This document shows, piece by piece, positions 1 to 5,985 of a stretch of DNA of 6,296 nt (positions within the stretch are counted from its first letter, which is position 1; the number at the start of each line of letters is the position of its first letter). Source of the DNA: Microcaldota archaeon (lineage in GTDB: Archaea; Micrarchaeota; Micrarchaeia; Anstonellales; Bilamarchaeaceae). The notes below the pieces were generated by a model. That model was not told where the DNA came from and ran no database searches. It saw only the letters and a program-made list of their open reading frames with translations. The translations under genes were made by a program, and so were the position numbers. Where the stretch lies: the NCBI GenBank assembly GCA_020726005.1, contig DYTL01000050.1:1-6296 (forward strand), written 5' to 3'.

Positions 1-68
1 CAAAAGAAATCAATTTGGAAATGATGATTGCTGCAGCAGAAGGAATTGCAAAACAGTTAAAACAATAA
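1..68 (+). CDS. C-terminal end of an unidentified protein (partial)
   Basis: The window opens inside an open frame (codons from base 3) that runs about 21 codons to TAA at 66-68. The tail is alanine- and lysine-rich and looks helical (ending EGIAKQLKQ). The stop lies 19 nt before the ATG of the next plus-strand gene, a spacing that fits co-transcription. The visible piece is too short to assign a family. It could be a chance frame, but the spacing and amino-acid make-up favour a real gene end. Confidence 0.5.
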   Translation, partial: KEINLEMMIAAAEGIAKQLKQ

Positions 69-87
69 GCAAAATGATGTTGTTGAA

Positions 88-1236
88 ATGTTTGACTTAT
101 TTCTATTTTTTATTTTTGGTTTAATTCTTGGAATTACAAGCGGACTTATTCCTGGACTTCATCCAAATCTTATTTCAACAATTCTTATTCTGCAAAATTT
201 AGAATACGAACATAAAACAATTCTTATTGTTTCAGTATATGCGGGGCATATTGTTTTTTCCTATATTCCAGCTATTTTCTTCGGAATTCCTGATGAACAA
301 ACAGTAGTTTCAGTTCTTCCTGGGCAAAGAATGGTACGCGAAGGAAAAGGAATGGCGGCACTAAAAACTACTATAGTTTCAAGTCTTATTGCTTCAATTG
401 TTGCATTTCTTTTAATTCCATTCGCACTTCAATTTTATCCTATTGCATATTCATTCATAAAACATTATTTAACTCCGATTCTTCTCATTATTTCAATAGT
501 AATGATTATTAGAACCAAAAATCCAGTTTATTCACTATTAATTTTTCTTACTTCGGGATTTTTTGGTGCGTATGTACTTAAAATTCAGATGCAAGATGTG
601 TTCTTTCCTCTGTTTTCTGGTTTTTTTGCAATGGGCGCAATATTGAATTATCAAAAATCAAAAATACCAAAACAAGACGAACAGCATATTGATTTTGGAA
701 TAGTGAAATATGCACTTTTTGGCACGTTTCTTGGCGGATTTGCAAATCTTATCCCTGCTATAAGTTCGCCTGCGCAGGTTGCAGTACTTGCTTCGGTTTT
801 TATTTCATTTGAAACTATTGCTTATCTTGCAACTATTTCAGCAATAAATGTTGGGCAATTTGTTTTTGCACTTGCAAGCAGTGCGAGCATAGAAAAAGCA
901 AGACATGGCGTAATAGTAAATCTTGGGCAAATAACAAATATAGGGCAAAATATGCAAACAATCTTAATTTATTTCTTAATTGGAATTGCGATAACCTCAA
1001 TTTTAATCTATTTTCTCAGAAAAAGGATTTCTCTTTTTGCAAATATAAATTTCGTGCAATTCAACAAGCTACTTGCATTTTATCTTTTATTAGCGGTTTT
1101 CCTTATTAATGGTTTTGTGGGAGTTACAGTTTTCATAATTTCTTCGTTAATTGGTTATATCACAGTAAAAATGAATGTAGAACGAACAATAATGATGGGC
1201 GCAATAATTGTTCCGACGATTATGTTGTTGAATTAA
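88..1236 (+). CDS. Archaeal TctA-like (DUF112/COG1784-type) integral membrane protein, putative transporter
   Basis: A 382-residue polytopic membrane protein with about ten hydrophobic segments. It resembles the archaeal branch of the TctA family, the large membrane subunit of tripartite tricarboxylate transporters. Family-like features are the N-terminal GITSGLIPGLHPN (residues 15-27), FGIPDEQ (65-71) and the LPGQRM...GKGMAALK stretch (77-93). A second G-rich loop with prolines, GTFLGGFANLIPAISSPAQ (212-230), mirrors the first and suggests the two-half duplicated fold of the family. No TctB-like or periplasmic TctC-like partner is visible, and archaeal members are commonly without them, so the substrate is unknown. 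The ATG at 88 is used because no in-frame start lies between it and the upstream gene; only weak GTTG-type sequence precedes it. The fold call is fairly secure; a transport role is inferred from the family. Confidence 0.75.
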   Translation: MFDLFLFFIFGLILGITSGLIPGLHPNLISTILILQNLEYEHKTILIVSVYAGHIVFSYIPAIFFGIPDEQTVVSVLPGQRMVREGKGMAALKTTIVSSLIASIVAFLLIPFALQFYPIAYSFIKHYLTPILLIISIVMIIRTKNPVYSLLIFLTSGFFGAYVLKIQMQDVFFPLFSGFFAMGAILNYQKSKIPKQDEQHIDFGIVKYALFGTFLGGFANLIPAISSPAQVAVLASVFISFETIAYLATISAINVGQFVFALASSASIEKARHGVIVNLGQITNIGQNMQTILIYFLIGIAITSILIYFLRKRISLFANINFVQFNKLLAFYLLLAVFLINGFVGVTVFIISSLIGYITVKMNVERTIMMGAIIVPTIMLLN

Positions 1237-1238
1237 GA

Positions 1239-1249
1239 TTTATATTTTT
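1239..1249 (+). terminator. T-rich tract just after the membrane-protein gene
   Basis: TTTATATTTTT starts 2 nt after the stop of the TctA-like gene. Archaeal RNA polymerase often stops at oligo-T without a hairpin, so this is a reasonable terminator. A cleaner T7 run at 1352-1358 could act as a backup. The same bases also resemble a TATA box, so the call is tentative. Confidence 0.4.
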
Positions 1250-1261
1250 AAAGCGCGAAAT

Positions 1262-1280
1262 AATAAAAAAATATTTTATT
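1262..1280 (-). terminator. Oligo-T terminator of the minus-strand operon, with AT-only inverted repeat
   Basis: On the minus strand this gives T7 (complement of A1265-A1271), about 130 nt after the DHH gene stop. It lies within an inverted repeat, AATAAAA (1262-1268) against TTTTATT (1274-1280) with a 5-nt loop. A T-tract is the expected archaeal termination signal; the AT-only stem is weak and may be chance. Confidence 0.35.
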
Positions 1281-1362
1281 CTACGACGAAAAGATAAATC
1301 GATTACAGATTATTTGTGCGTACGTAAAACTAAAGTCAGTTAGGAGCAATATTTTTTTCCGA

Positions 1363-1400
1363 CGTTAAACAGCTCACTCTTTGTGAAGTTTAATCTAACG
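1363..1400. repeat. Imperfect inverted repeat in the convergent spacer
   Basis: TTAAAC (1365-1370) pairs with GTTTAA (1388-1393) and an inner TCAC (1374-1377) pairs with GTGA (1383-1386) around a 5-nt loop. An alternative outer pairing is CGTTA (1363-1367) with TAACG (1396-1400). It begins just past the stop of the DHH gene on the minus strand. No T-tract follows directly on either strand, so it is not a classical terminator. Confidence 0.4.
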
Positions 1401-1401
1401 C

Positions 1402-2280
1402 CTATGCGCATTCATCAAGTGCATCCTTTGTCGCTTCAACGCAAGCTGTTAATACTTTTTCTGGTTTTTCTTTTGCGTTCGCGCCAGCTGCTTTTGCATG
1501 TCCTCCTCCGCTTGCAGAAAATTGAATTCCAATATTAGACATTATTTTATTAAGTGCAATCGGAACTTGTTTTCTTGCTCTTGCTGAAATTCGGGTTTCC
1601 TTGTTGTTATAGTTTGCAGAGAATACAATATCTGCGAATTCGCTTATTGATGAGGAAGCATTGCTTTCATTTGAATCTACAATAGTAGTTACTATTACGA
1701 AATTCTTATAAATAAGAACGTTCGCTTTGTGAAATGCTTGAAGAATGTTTATTTTTTCATCAACTTCTCTTTCTGGTTCAGCATAATTAAGAATTTCGGT
1801 ATAAGATTTACCGCAAATTTTTATTAATTTGTTTAATTCGGAAAAGCTTTGTGCATTTCCATTTTTAAATCTTGCTGTATCTGAAACAATTCCTATTGCT
1901 AATGCAAATGCAGCCTTTTTGCTTATTTCCGGTAGGATTGAAGAAATTATTTGTGCATTTGATGGAGCAGTACAATCTAAGATTTCTAATTGTCCGATTA
2001 TTTTATCAGAATCGGATTTTTGGTGATGATCAATAACGCAAAGGATGTTCCAACCTCTTGCTTCCTTTATCATAGAATATGTTCCGCAATCTACTACAAT
2101 TAATCCTTCAAATTGCTCTTTTTTTACCTGCTTAAATTCCTTTATTTCTATTCCTATATCCATAGCAAAATTTTTTGTAGGTTTATTCATTTCATCCGGA
2201 GTTAAAATTATTGAATTTGGAAAAATCGTGCTTAGTGCGTATGCAGAAGTTAATGCATCTAGATCAGCATTTCTGTGCAT
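1402..2280 (-). CDS. DHH/DHHA1-family phosphoesterase (NrnA/RecJ-like), last gene of the operon
   Basis: From the first ATG the protein has 292 residues. It shows the DHH motifs that bind the metal ions: HRNADLD at residues 2-8 (motif I), VVDCG at 62-66 (motif II), DHH at 84-86 (motif III) and SDTARF at 133-138 (motif IV). The C-terminal DHHA1 part carries GGGH at 258-261 followed by AKAAGA. The whole layout is that of NrnA-like enzymes, which hydrolyse short oligonucleotides, pAp or related phosphoesters; the exact substrate cannot be read. Starting at this ATG deletes the first beta strand of the fold and leaves a 73-nt gap to pfdB with no ribosome binding site. Coding sequence therefore very likely extends upstream to 2331 (separate entry), giving 309 residues. 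The stop is TAG. A DHH gene near pfdB is usual in archaea; the small DUF3194 gene often found between them is absent. Confidence 0.85.
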   Translation of the reverse strand: MHRNADLDALTSAYALSTIFPNSIILTPDEMNKPTKNFAMDIGIEIKEFKQVKKEQFEGLIVVDCGTYSMIKEARGWNILCVIDHHQKSDSDKIIGQLEILDCTAPSNAQIISSILPEISKKAAFALAIGIVSDTARFKNGNAQSFSELNKLIKICGKSYTEILNYAEPEREVDEKINILQAFHKANVLIYKNFVIVTTIVDSNESNASSSISEFADIVFSANYNNKETRISARARKQVPIALNKIMSNIGIQFSASGGGHAKAAGANAKEKPEKVLTACVEATKDALDECA

Positions 2281-2341
2281 AGCTATTGCAATTTTTTTGG
2301 ATTTAAATTTTGTTATGAAATTAGTTAATATTCAAAACACC
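2281..2341 (-). other. Probable 5' extension of the DHH gene with a non-AUG (ATA) start and GGTG ribosome binding site
   Basis: Seventeen in-frame codons lie between the TGA at 2334-2332 and the ATG at 2280. They encode ILTNFITKFKSKKIAIA. The KKIAIA part followed by MHRNADLD is the usual first beta strand leading into DHH motif I. None of the 17 codons is ATG, GTG or TTG. A GGTG core (2341-2338) sits 6 nt before the first codon, ATA at 2331-2329, which matches the spacing of ribosome binding sites elsewhere in this operon. Initiation at ATA is the simplest reading. An assembly error (ATG read as ATA) is the main alternative. Confidence 0.55.
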
Positions 2342-2353
2342 AAAAAATTGAAT

Positions 2354-2707
2354 TTATGAAGAAATATCATATCCCTTTGAACTATCCTCGATTTTTTTTC
2401 CGAGTTTCATGAGTATGGATTTCAATTTTTCCTCTTGTTGAATGAGCGTTTTAATGCGTATTTCAAATAAATCTTTTTTCTCCATAAGATCTTGTTTACC
2501 TTCTTCTTTTGTGGTCTTCACAAGAATAGTACCTATTGCTCTGTAAACATCTCCGTTTGCTTTTATAATTTCCTCACTTGCAATTGTTATTTCATTGAGT
2601 TGGAGTTGTATTTGGTGCTTCTGAAGAAGAAGTGACTGCAATTGTCTTTCTATATTTTGGTATTCAATAATATCTTTTTCAAGTTCTGGGTTCGGTTGCT
2701 GATTCAT
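2354..2707 (-). CDS. pfdB: Prefoldin beta subunit (GimC)
   Basis: A 117-residue, highly charged, mostly helical protein. A first coiled-coil helix spans about residues 8-45. The beta-hairpin region follows, with NGDVYRAIGTILVKTTKEE at 51-69, closely matching the conserved VYR-x-(V/I)G-x-ILVK signature of archaeal prefoldin beta. A second helix spans about 72-107 (EKKDLFEIRIKTLIQQEEKL). Prefoldin is a cytosolic hexamer of two alpha and four beta subunits that holds unfolded proteins for the thermosome. The frame is open to an ATG at 2728, but that would overlap pcc1. The ATG at 2707 has GGTGA 4 nt ahead and lies 10 nt after the pcc1 stop, so it is chosen. The alpha subunit is not in the window. 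Confidence 0.92.
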   Translation of the reverse strand: MNQQPNPELEKDIIEYQNIERQLQSLLLQKHQIQLQLNEITIASEEIIKANGDVYRAIGTILVKTTKEEGKQDLMEKKDLFEIRIKTLIQQEEKLKSILMKLGKKIEDSSKGYDISS

Positions 2708-2717
2708 ATTTTCACCA

Positions 2718-2951
2718 TTATAGTTCATTTTCTATGTTTTCTATTGCCTGCAAATATCTAAGATAACTATTTACAGTTGAGCGCAAAGCGACAATATCAT
2801 CTGCATTTATTCTTATTATAAGTTTGCCATTTTTTATAAATATTTTGCTTGAAAAACGTTTGTTAGATACATTTTCTTTTTCTAAAGCCGAGATTATATT
2901 CTTTGCTTTTTTATCCGAGATTTTAAGAATTAATTCCGCACTGTTTTTCAT
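2718..2951 (-). CDS. pcc1: KEOPS complex subunit Pcc1
   Basis: A 77-residue protein of the normal size for archaeal Pcc1, a dimerising KH-like small fold. It shows AELILKISDKKAKNIISALE (5-24), a middle strand (KIFIKNGKLIIRINADD, 36-52) and the family-typical C-terminal helix LRSTVNSYLRYLQAIENI (56-73). Pcc1 dimerises the KEOPS complex (Kae1, Bud32, Cgi121, Pcc1), which transfers threonylcarbamoyl to A37 of ANN-decoding tRNAs. The start ATG at 2951 lies inside the end of the brix gene (29-nt overlap) and has GAGGT 8 nt ahead. Position just before pfdB is typical of archaea and supports the call. Confidence 0.85.
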   Translation of the reverse strand: MKNSAELILKISDKKAKNIISALEKENVSNKRFSSKIFIKNGKLIIRINADDIVALRSTVNSYLRYLQAIENIENEL

Positions 2952-3405
2952 CTAAAATTACCTCATATCCCAATTCAAGGATAATTGTTTCATCGTTCAT
3001 AATTGTAAGTTTTCCATTTTCCGCAAAAAGAATTGCTTCGCCCCCATAGAAAGAATCCAACCCAAAAAGTTTTTCGAAAATTAGCGAATCTTTTCCGTTT
3101 AGAATATCTATCTCCATTTTCGCATTATCACAAATTTTAAAATTCATGATACGAAGGAATTCTTTTTTCCAGTTCCATTCGCAAATAAAAACCGAAATAA
3201 AAAAGATTTCCAAGTAAGAACATTCCGAATTAATTCCAGAAGAAAAAAGCGCAACTGTGTTTTCACCTTTTTTGCGCGCTTCAGAAACTAATTGTTCAAT
3301 CGTTTTTTTACTGCGTGCACAATAATACGAACAAAACGCATTTGCAAAAGAAATTGCAAATTCATTAGTCTTTTTATTAATATAGCGGGTTGTACTAATC
3401 AGCAT
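2923..3405 (-). CDS. Archaeal Brix/Imp4-domain protein, probable ribosome biogenesis factor
   Basis: A 160-residue protein. Its N-terminus MLISTTRYINKKTNEFAISF (1-20) matches the start of archaeal Brix proteins (MLITTSR..., then a helix with RSFA/KDL-like pattern). It continues with a Y-x-x-R-(G/S)-K-K-T segment (27-35) where the family has a YxxRGK-type motif, then a helix and strand (IEQLVSEARKKGENTVALF). The C-terminal half is divergent; GINSECSYLEIFF (57-69) could correspond to the family's G-N-P-x-x-L region with the proline lost. Eukaryotic relatives (Imp4, Rpf1, Brx1) act in rRNA processing and assembly; the archaeal protein is presumed to bind rRNA. Placement between rpoP and pcc1 is its usual archaeal context. 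The stop overlaps pcc1. Upstream sequence (GGTTGGTT) is only a weak ribosome binding site. Confidence 0.72.
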   Translation of the reverse strand: MLISTTRYINKKTNEFAISFANAFCSYYCARSKKTIEQLVSEARKKGENTVALFSSGINSECSYLEIFFISVFICEWNWKKEFLRIMNFKICDNAKMEIDILNGKDSLIFEKLFGLDSFYGGEAILFAENGKLTIMNDETIILELGYEVILDEKQCGINS

Positions 3406-3421
3406 AATGAACCAACCAAAC

Positions 3422-3556
3422 TTAATCAGTGTTTACAGTTTTTGCGATGGGCGGCCTGAGTTTAAACAGGATTTTCTCACCGCTCGGAGGAAATTGAAAT
3501 TCGTTATCTTCTATTTCTACTAATTCACCGGTTTTCCAAACCTTGTATTTCGCCAT
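3422..3556 (-). CDS. rpoP: RNA polymerase subunit P (Rpo12/RpoP), lacking all zinc-binding cysteines
   Basis: A short gene of 44 codons plus TAA. It begins MAKYKVWKTG and ends in a family-typical tail, EKILFKLRPPIAKTV (27-41), where RpoP proteins have RILYKxRPPIVKxV. RpoP, the Rpb12 counterpart, is normally a zinc ribbon with CxxC at about 6-9 and 22-25 and sits in the Rpo3-Rpo10-Rpo11-Rpo12 assembly platform of RNA polymerase. An ungapped reading against that pattern gives V6, T9, F22 and S25 at the four ligands, so no zinc site remains, while both following glycines (G10, G26) and the RPP motif are kept. Start ATG at 3556 lies 11 nt after the rpl37ae stop, with GAGG overlapping that stop. 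The gene order L37Ae-RpoP-Brix is standard in archaea, which supports orthology. Confidence 0.85.
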   Translation of the reverse strand: MAKYKVWKTGELVEIEDNEFQFPPSGEKILFKLRPPIAKTVNTD

Positions 3557-3567
3557 TTTAATCAACC

Positions 3568-3801
3568 TCATTTTTTGGAATATTCATTAATTATTCTATT
3601 TACTACTTCGCCTATGCCTGTAGTAAGCATATAGGCTCCGCCTGCGATTTTAGCATTGCAGGATTTGCACTGCCATATCGCATTGCTTATCCTTTTCACG
3701 TTTTTCTTACCGCATTTTGAACAAATATATTTACTTCTTTTTGCACGCTCTGCTGCATTATACTTTTTTCTTAATCTTGCACCAAATTTCGGAGTTTGCA
3801 T
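3568..3801 (-). CDS. rpl37ae: 50S ribosomal protein L37Ae (eL43)
   Basis: A 77-residue zinc-ribbon ribosomal protein of the large subunit. The basic N-terminus FGARLRKKYNAAERAKR (6-22) is followed by C27-x2-C30 (CSKC) and C45-x2-C48 (CKSC), the intact four-cysteine zinc site, with KRISNAIWQC (36-45) and AGGAYMLTT (53-61) matching the family's R-x-x-x-GIW-x-C and AGGAY-x-x-x-T blocks. The longer open frame begins at a GTG (3810), but that GTG is part of the GGTGA ribosome binding site; the ATG at 3801 gives the normal N-terminus. GGTGA also contains the TGA stop of rrp42, so the two genes are 5 nt apart and probably translationally linked. Confidence 0.93.
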   Translation of the reverse strand: MQTPKFGARLRKKYNAAERAKRSKYICSKCGKKNVKRISNAIWQCKSCNAKIAGGAYMLTTGIGEVVNRIINEYSKK

Positions 3802-3806
3802 TCTAT

Positions 3807-4610
3807 TCACCTTATATATTTTCTTATTTCCTCGCCCTTTTTAAACGCTATGTCAACTGCTTCAAGCACTTCATCCTTGCTTAGTGCACCTTTGGTCTTT
3901 TGGATAGCTGCAATTTGGCTGTTTTGAGTTGTGTTTATTGTTAATTTTGTATCTGCTGCAAGCATTTCTTCTTTTGTTGGGTCTACCAAAAAGTATTTGC
4001 CTATCTTCACGAATGTTGTTGCTATAGGGTAATGTTTAAGTTCAAGTTTTCCGGAAAATTCATCTCTTATAAGTACACCTTCTGAGTATTTAGGTATTTT
4101 AGTATTAAGAAGCGCACTTATTGCTGCGAGCGAAGCGGTATCAGTCATATTTCCCGCGTGATCAAGCACATAAATATCTAAGTAAAGTGCAAGAACCTTT
4201 CCTTCTTCCATAAAAAAATTTGCAGTTATCTGATTATTTCCTTCAATTTCCGCGCTGCGTATACCCCTATCAGTAACGCGTGCGAGTTCAATTGAATCTT
4301 CATTCGGAGGACCAGACTCGAAATTCGGACTTGCGAGCGGAAGGAATTCACAATTTACGTTAAATATCCCTTCTTTTGGTCTATCTGAAAACGGAGTCGC
4401 TACTGTTATTTTTGAAGCTGCAAGTATTTGTGTCTTGCCTATTTTCACAAGTGCTGAACCCTCCGCACTATCAATAACTCCTTTCGTAACGCTTATTGGT
4501 CTATATTCATCAAACGCTCTATCATCTATTCTTTGACCTTTCACGAGTAAATCAAGCAAGATTCCTTTCTTAATATCGTGCATTGCTATATCTTTTGCGC
4601 TTTCACTCAT
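3807..4610 (-). CDS. rrp42: Exosome complex subunit Rrp42 (non-catalytic RNase PH-like)
   Basis: A 267-residue RNase PH-fold protein, the normal length for archaeal Rrp42. Features in order: KGQRIDDRAFDEYRPI (24-39), GSALVKIGKTQILA (51-64), the block NVNCEFLPLASPNFESGPPNED (84-105), VTDRGIRSAEI (112-122), and DIYVLDHAGNMTDTASLAAISAL (145-167). Rrp42 alternates with Rrp41 in the hexameric phosphorolytic ring. It lacks the catalytic acidic pair of Rrp41 and helps bind RNA and shape the active site at the interface; the arginines around 115-118 lie in the expected RNA-contact loop. The start ATG has GAGGGA about 6 nt ahead, a stronger but differently phased site than the GGTGA used by its neighbours. 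It follows rrp41 by 18 nt. Confidence 0.96.
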   Translation of the reverse strand: MSESAKDIAMHDIKKGILLDLLVKGQRIDDRAFDEYRPISVTKGVIDSAEGSALVKIGKTQILAASKITVATPFSDRPKEGIFNVNCEFLPLASPNFESGPPNEDSIELARVTDRGIRSAEIEGNNQITANFFMEEGKVLALYLDIYVLDHAGNMTDTASLAAISALLNTKIPKYSEGVLIRDEFSGKLELKHYPIATTFVKIGKYFLVDPTKEEMLAADTKLTINTTQNSQIAAIQKTKGALSKDEVLEAVDIAFKKGEEIRKYIR

Positions 4611-4628
4611 ATTAATCCCTCTAATTAT

Positions 4629-5366
4629 TTATAATAGATTAAGACCTTCGATCTCTAATTTTTCGTATCTTTTTATAATCGCATTTGCTTGGAGTTCATG
4701 TATCCTCTCGCTTGCATCCAAAGCCTTATCTATTGTAGCTGAAAATTCCTCTTTGGTAAGAAGTCCGTCCATTTGAAGAAGGAGTATTTCCTTGTTCCTG
4801 TGTGAAATCGCCATTGGAACATCACTTTCTCCGAAATTATCTTCTTCCTTTCCTAAATCAAGAACTATTTCACCATCAATTTTTCCAACCGCGATACCAC
4901 ATACCATATCTTTCATTGGAATGCCTGCATCAGCAAGGGCTACTGCAGCCGCAGTTATTGCAGTAGCGCGCGTTCCTCCCTCAGCTTGAAGCACCTCTAT
5001 AAAGATATTAATCTGAGTCATTGGATAAAGTTCGCTAACTACTAAATTTTCAAATACCTCTCTTATTACTTTCGAAATTTCAATACTTCTCCTGTTTGGT
5101 CCGCTCCTTCCATGTTCATCCTTGCTTGCAAATGGGGCCATTATATATCTGCATTTCACTATTGTTTTATAAGGGTTGGCTTCGTGTTTCGGTATGCATT
5201 CCCGAGGACCGAAAATTCCTACAATAATTTTATTTCCACCCCACTGAACATATGCAGAACCATCAGCCTCATTAAGTACTCCTGTTTCTATTTTAATTGG
5301 CCTAAGGTCATTTGGACCCCTACCATCTATCCTTTTTCCATCTACTATTAGTTTTTTTACAGACAT
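4629..5366 (-). CDS. rrp41: Exosome complex catalytic subunit Rrp41 (3'-5' phosphorolytic exoribonuclease)
   Basis: A 245-residue RNase PH-family protein that degrades RNA 3' to 5' with phosphate, or adds A-rich tails in reverse. It shows KRIDGRGPNDLRPI (11-24), GPNRRSIEISKVIREV (89-104) and LQAEGGTRATAI (126-137). The acidic block LDLGKEEDNFGESDVPMA (169-186) contains D176 and D182, and with R92, R93 and R133 these correspond to known Sulfolobus active-site and phosphate/RNA-binding residues at a constant offset of six. It is therefore expected to be active. The ATG at 5366 is preceded by AGGTGA at a 5-nt spacing and follows rrp4 by 17 nt. The C-terminal helix is complete. Confidence 0.97.
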   Translation of the reverse strand: MSVKKLIVDGKRIDGRGPNDLRPIKIETGVLNEADGSAYVQWGGNKIIVGIFGPRECIPKHEANPYKTIVKCRYIMAPFASKDEHGRSGPNRRSIEISKVIREVFENLVVSELYPMTQINIFIEVLQAEGGTRATAITAAAVALADAGIPMKDMVCGIAVGKIDGEIVLDLGKEEDNFGESDVPMAISHRNKEILLLQMDGLLTKEEFSATIDKALDASERIHELQANAIIKRYEKLEIEGLNLL

Positions 5367-5383
5367 ATTTTCACCTATAATTA

Positions 5384-5980
5384 TTATTTTTTATATGTAA
5401 GGAAATCAGAAATTTGTTGAGTTAGTCCAGTAGTGTGTGATCCTTTATCTACCATATTTATTGCTTTAATAGCAAGCGGAATATTACCTCCGGAAAGATA
5501 AACATAACCATTATTACCTACGTAAATTTCAGTGTCAGTTCCTCGCGCAATTGTTATTATCATACTATTCTTTTTTCCTATAAGCCTTGGCACCTTCGCT
5601 GAAGGAAATTTGATTATTTTTCCCGGCGTAAGTTTACGCGCTTCAGTTATGTCAACATTTCCAATTTCATCCACGTCTTTTATTTTTCCGTACATTATTT
5701 CGCCCATTGAAAATGGCACGCACGTATCTTTTCCAGAAAGAAATCCCTCAAACGGAGTATTTATATCTATCATGTATCCATTTCCTTTTACATAAACCAC
5801 AACACCTACTATACTATCACCTTGCCTTGGTGTATAAATACTCTTTATAGGAACGAATTTGTTTTCCTCATTTATAAATCCAGTTACCGAAGCGAACGTT
5901 TTATTGTTTTCCACTATTGTGGTTTCAGTTAGGAGTCGCGTTTCGGAGATTTGTTCTCCTGGAACGATTATTTTTTTCAT
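5384..5980 (-). CDS. rrp4: Exosome cap subunit Rrp4 (S1 and KH RNA-binding protein)
   Basis: A 198-residue cap protein that sits on the Rrp41-Rrp42 ring and guides RNA into it. It has an N-terminal domain (about 1-50, with VPGEQI at 6-11), an S1 domain (about 55-118, including GDSIVGVVVYVKGNGYMIDI) and a KH domain (about 124-195, with VPRLIGKKNSMI and IYVGNNGYVYLSGG). In the KH loop the usual GKKG reads GKKN (135-138), a mild departure. The open frame extends 3 codons to a GTG at 5989, but that GTG belongs to the GGTGA ribosome binding site (5990-5986). The ATG at 5980 is the better start and restores the normal N-terminus. It is the first gene of the operon; the Csl4 and DnaG cap subunits are not nearby. 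Confidence 0.95.
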   Translation of the reverse strand: MKKIIVPGEQISETRLLTETTIVENNKTFASVTGFINEENKFVPIKSIYTPRQGDSIVGVVVYVKGNGYMIDINTPFEGFLSGKDTCVPFSMGEIMYGKIKDVDEIGNVDITEARKLTPGKIIKFPSAKVPRLIGKKNSMIITIARGTDTEIYVGNNGYVYLSGGNIPLAIKAINMVDKGSHTTGLTQQISDFLTYKK

Positions 5981-5985
5981 TTCAA

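Noticed and set aside
1237..1401. Possible small RNA or tRNA in the convergent spacer
   Set aside because: No tRNA arms, no C/D-box pair (RUGAUGA with CUGA) and no clear promoter were found; a TATA-like run at 1240-1247 is more simply the end-of-gene T-tract.
2045..2359. Plus-strand open frame of about 104 codons opposite the DHH gene and its upstream gap
   Set aside because: It is antisense to clear DHH coding sequence, has no recognisable domain and no good ribosome binding site.
3656..3844. Plus-strand frame of 62 codons opposite rpl37ae
   Set aside because: It reads the complement of the zinc-ribbon codons; hydrophobic composition comes from the antisense of lysine-rich codons.
4792..5351. 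Plus-strand frames (65 and 79 codons) opposite rrp41
   Set aside because: Both are antisense to catalytic-motif coding sequence of rrp41 and look like composition artefacts.
5532..5795. Plus-strand open frame of 87 codons opposite rrp4
   Set aside because: It lies wholly inside rrp4, whose S1 and KH motifs are unmistakable; the product has no family features.
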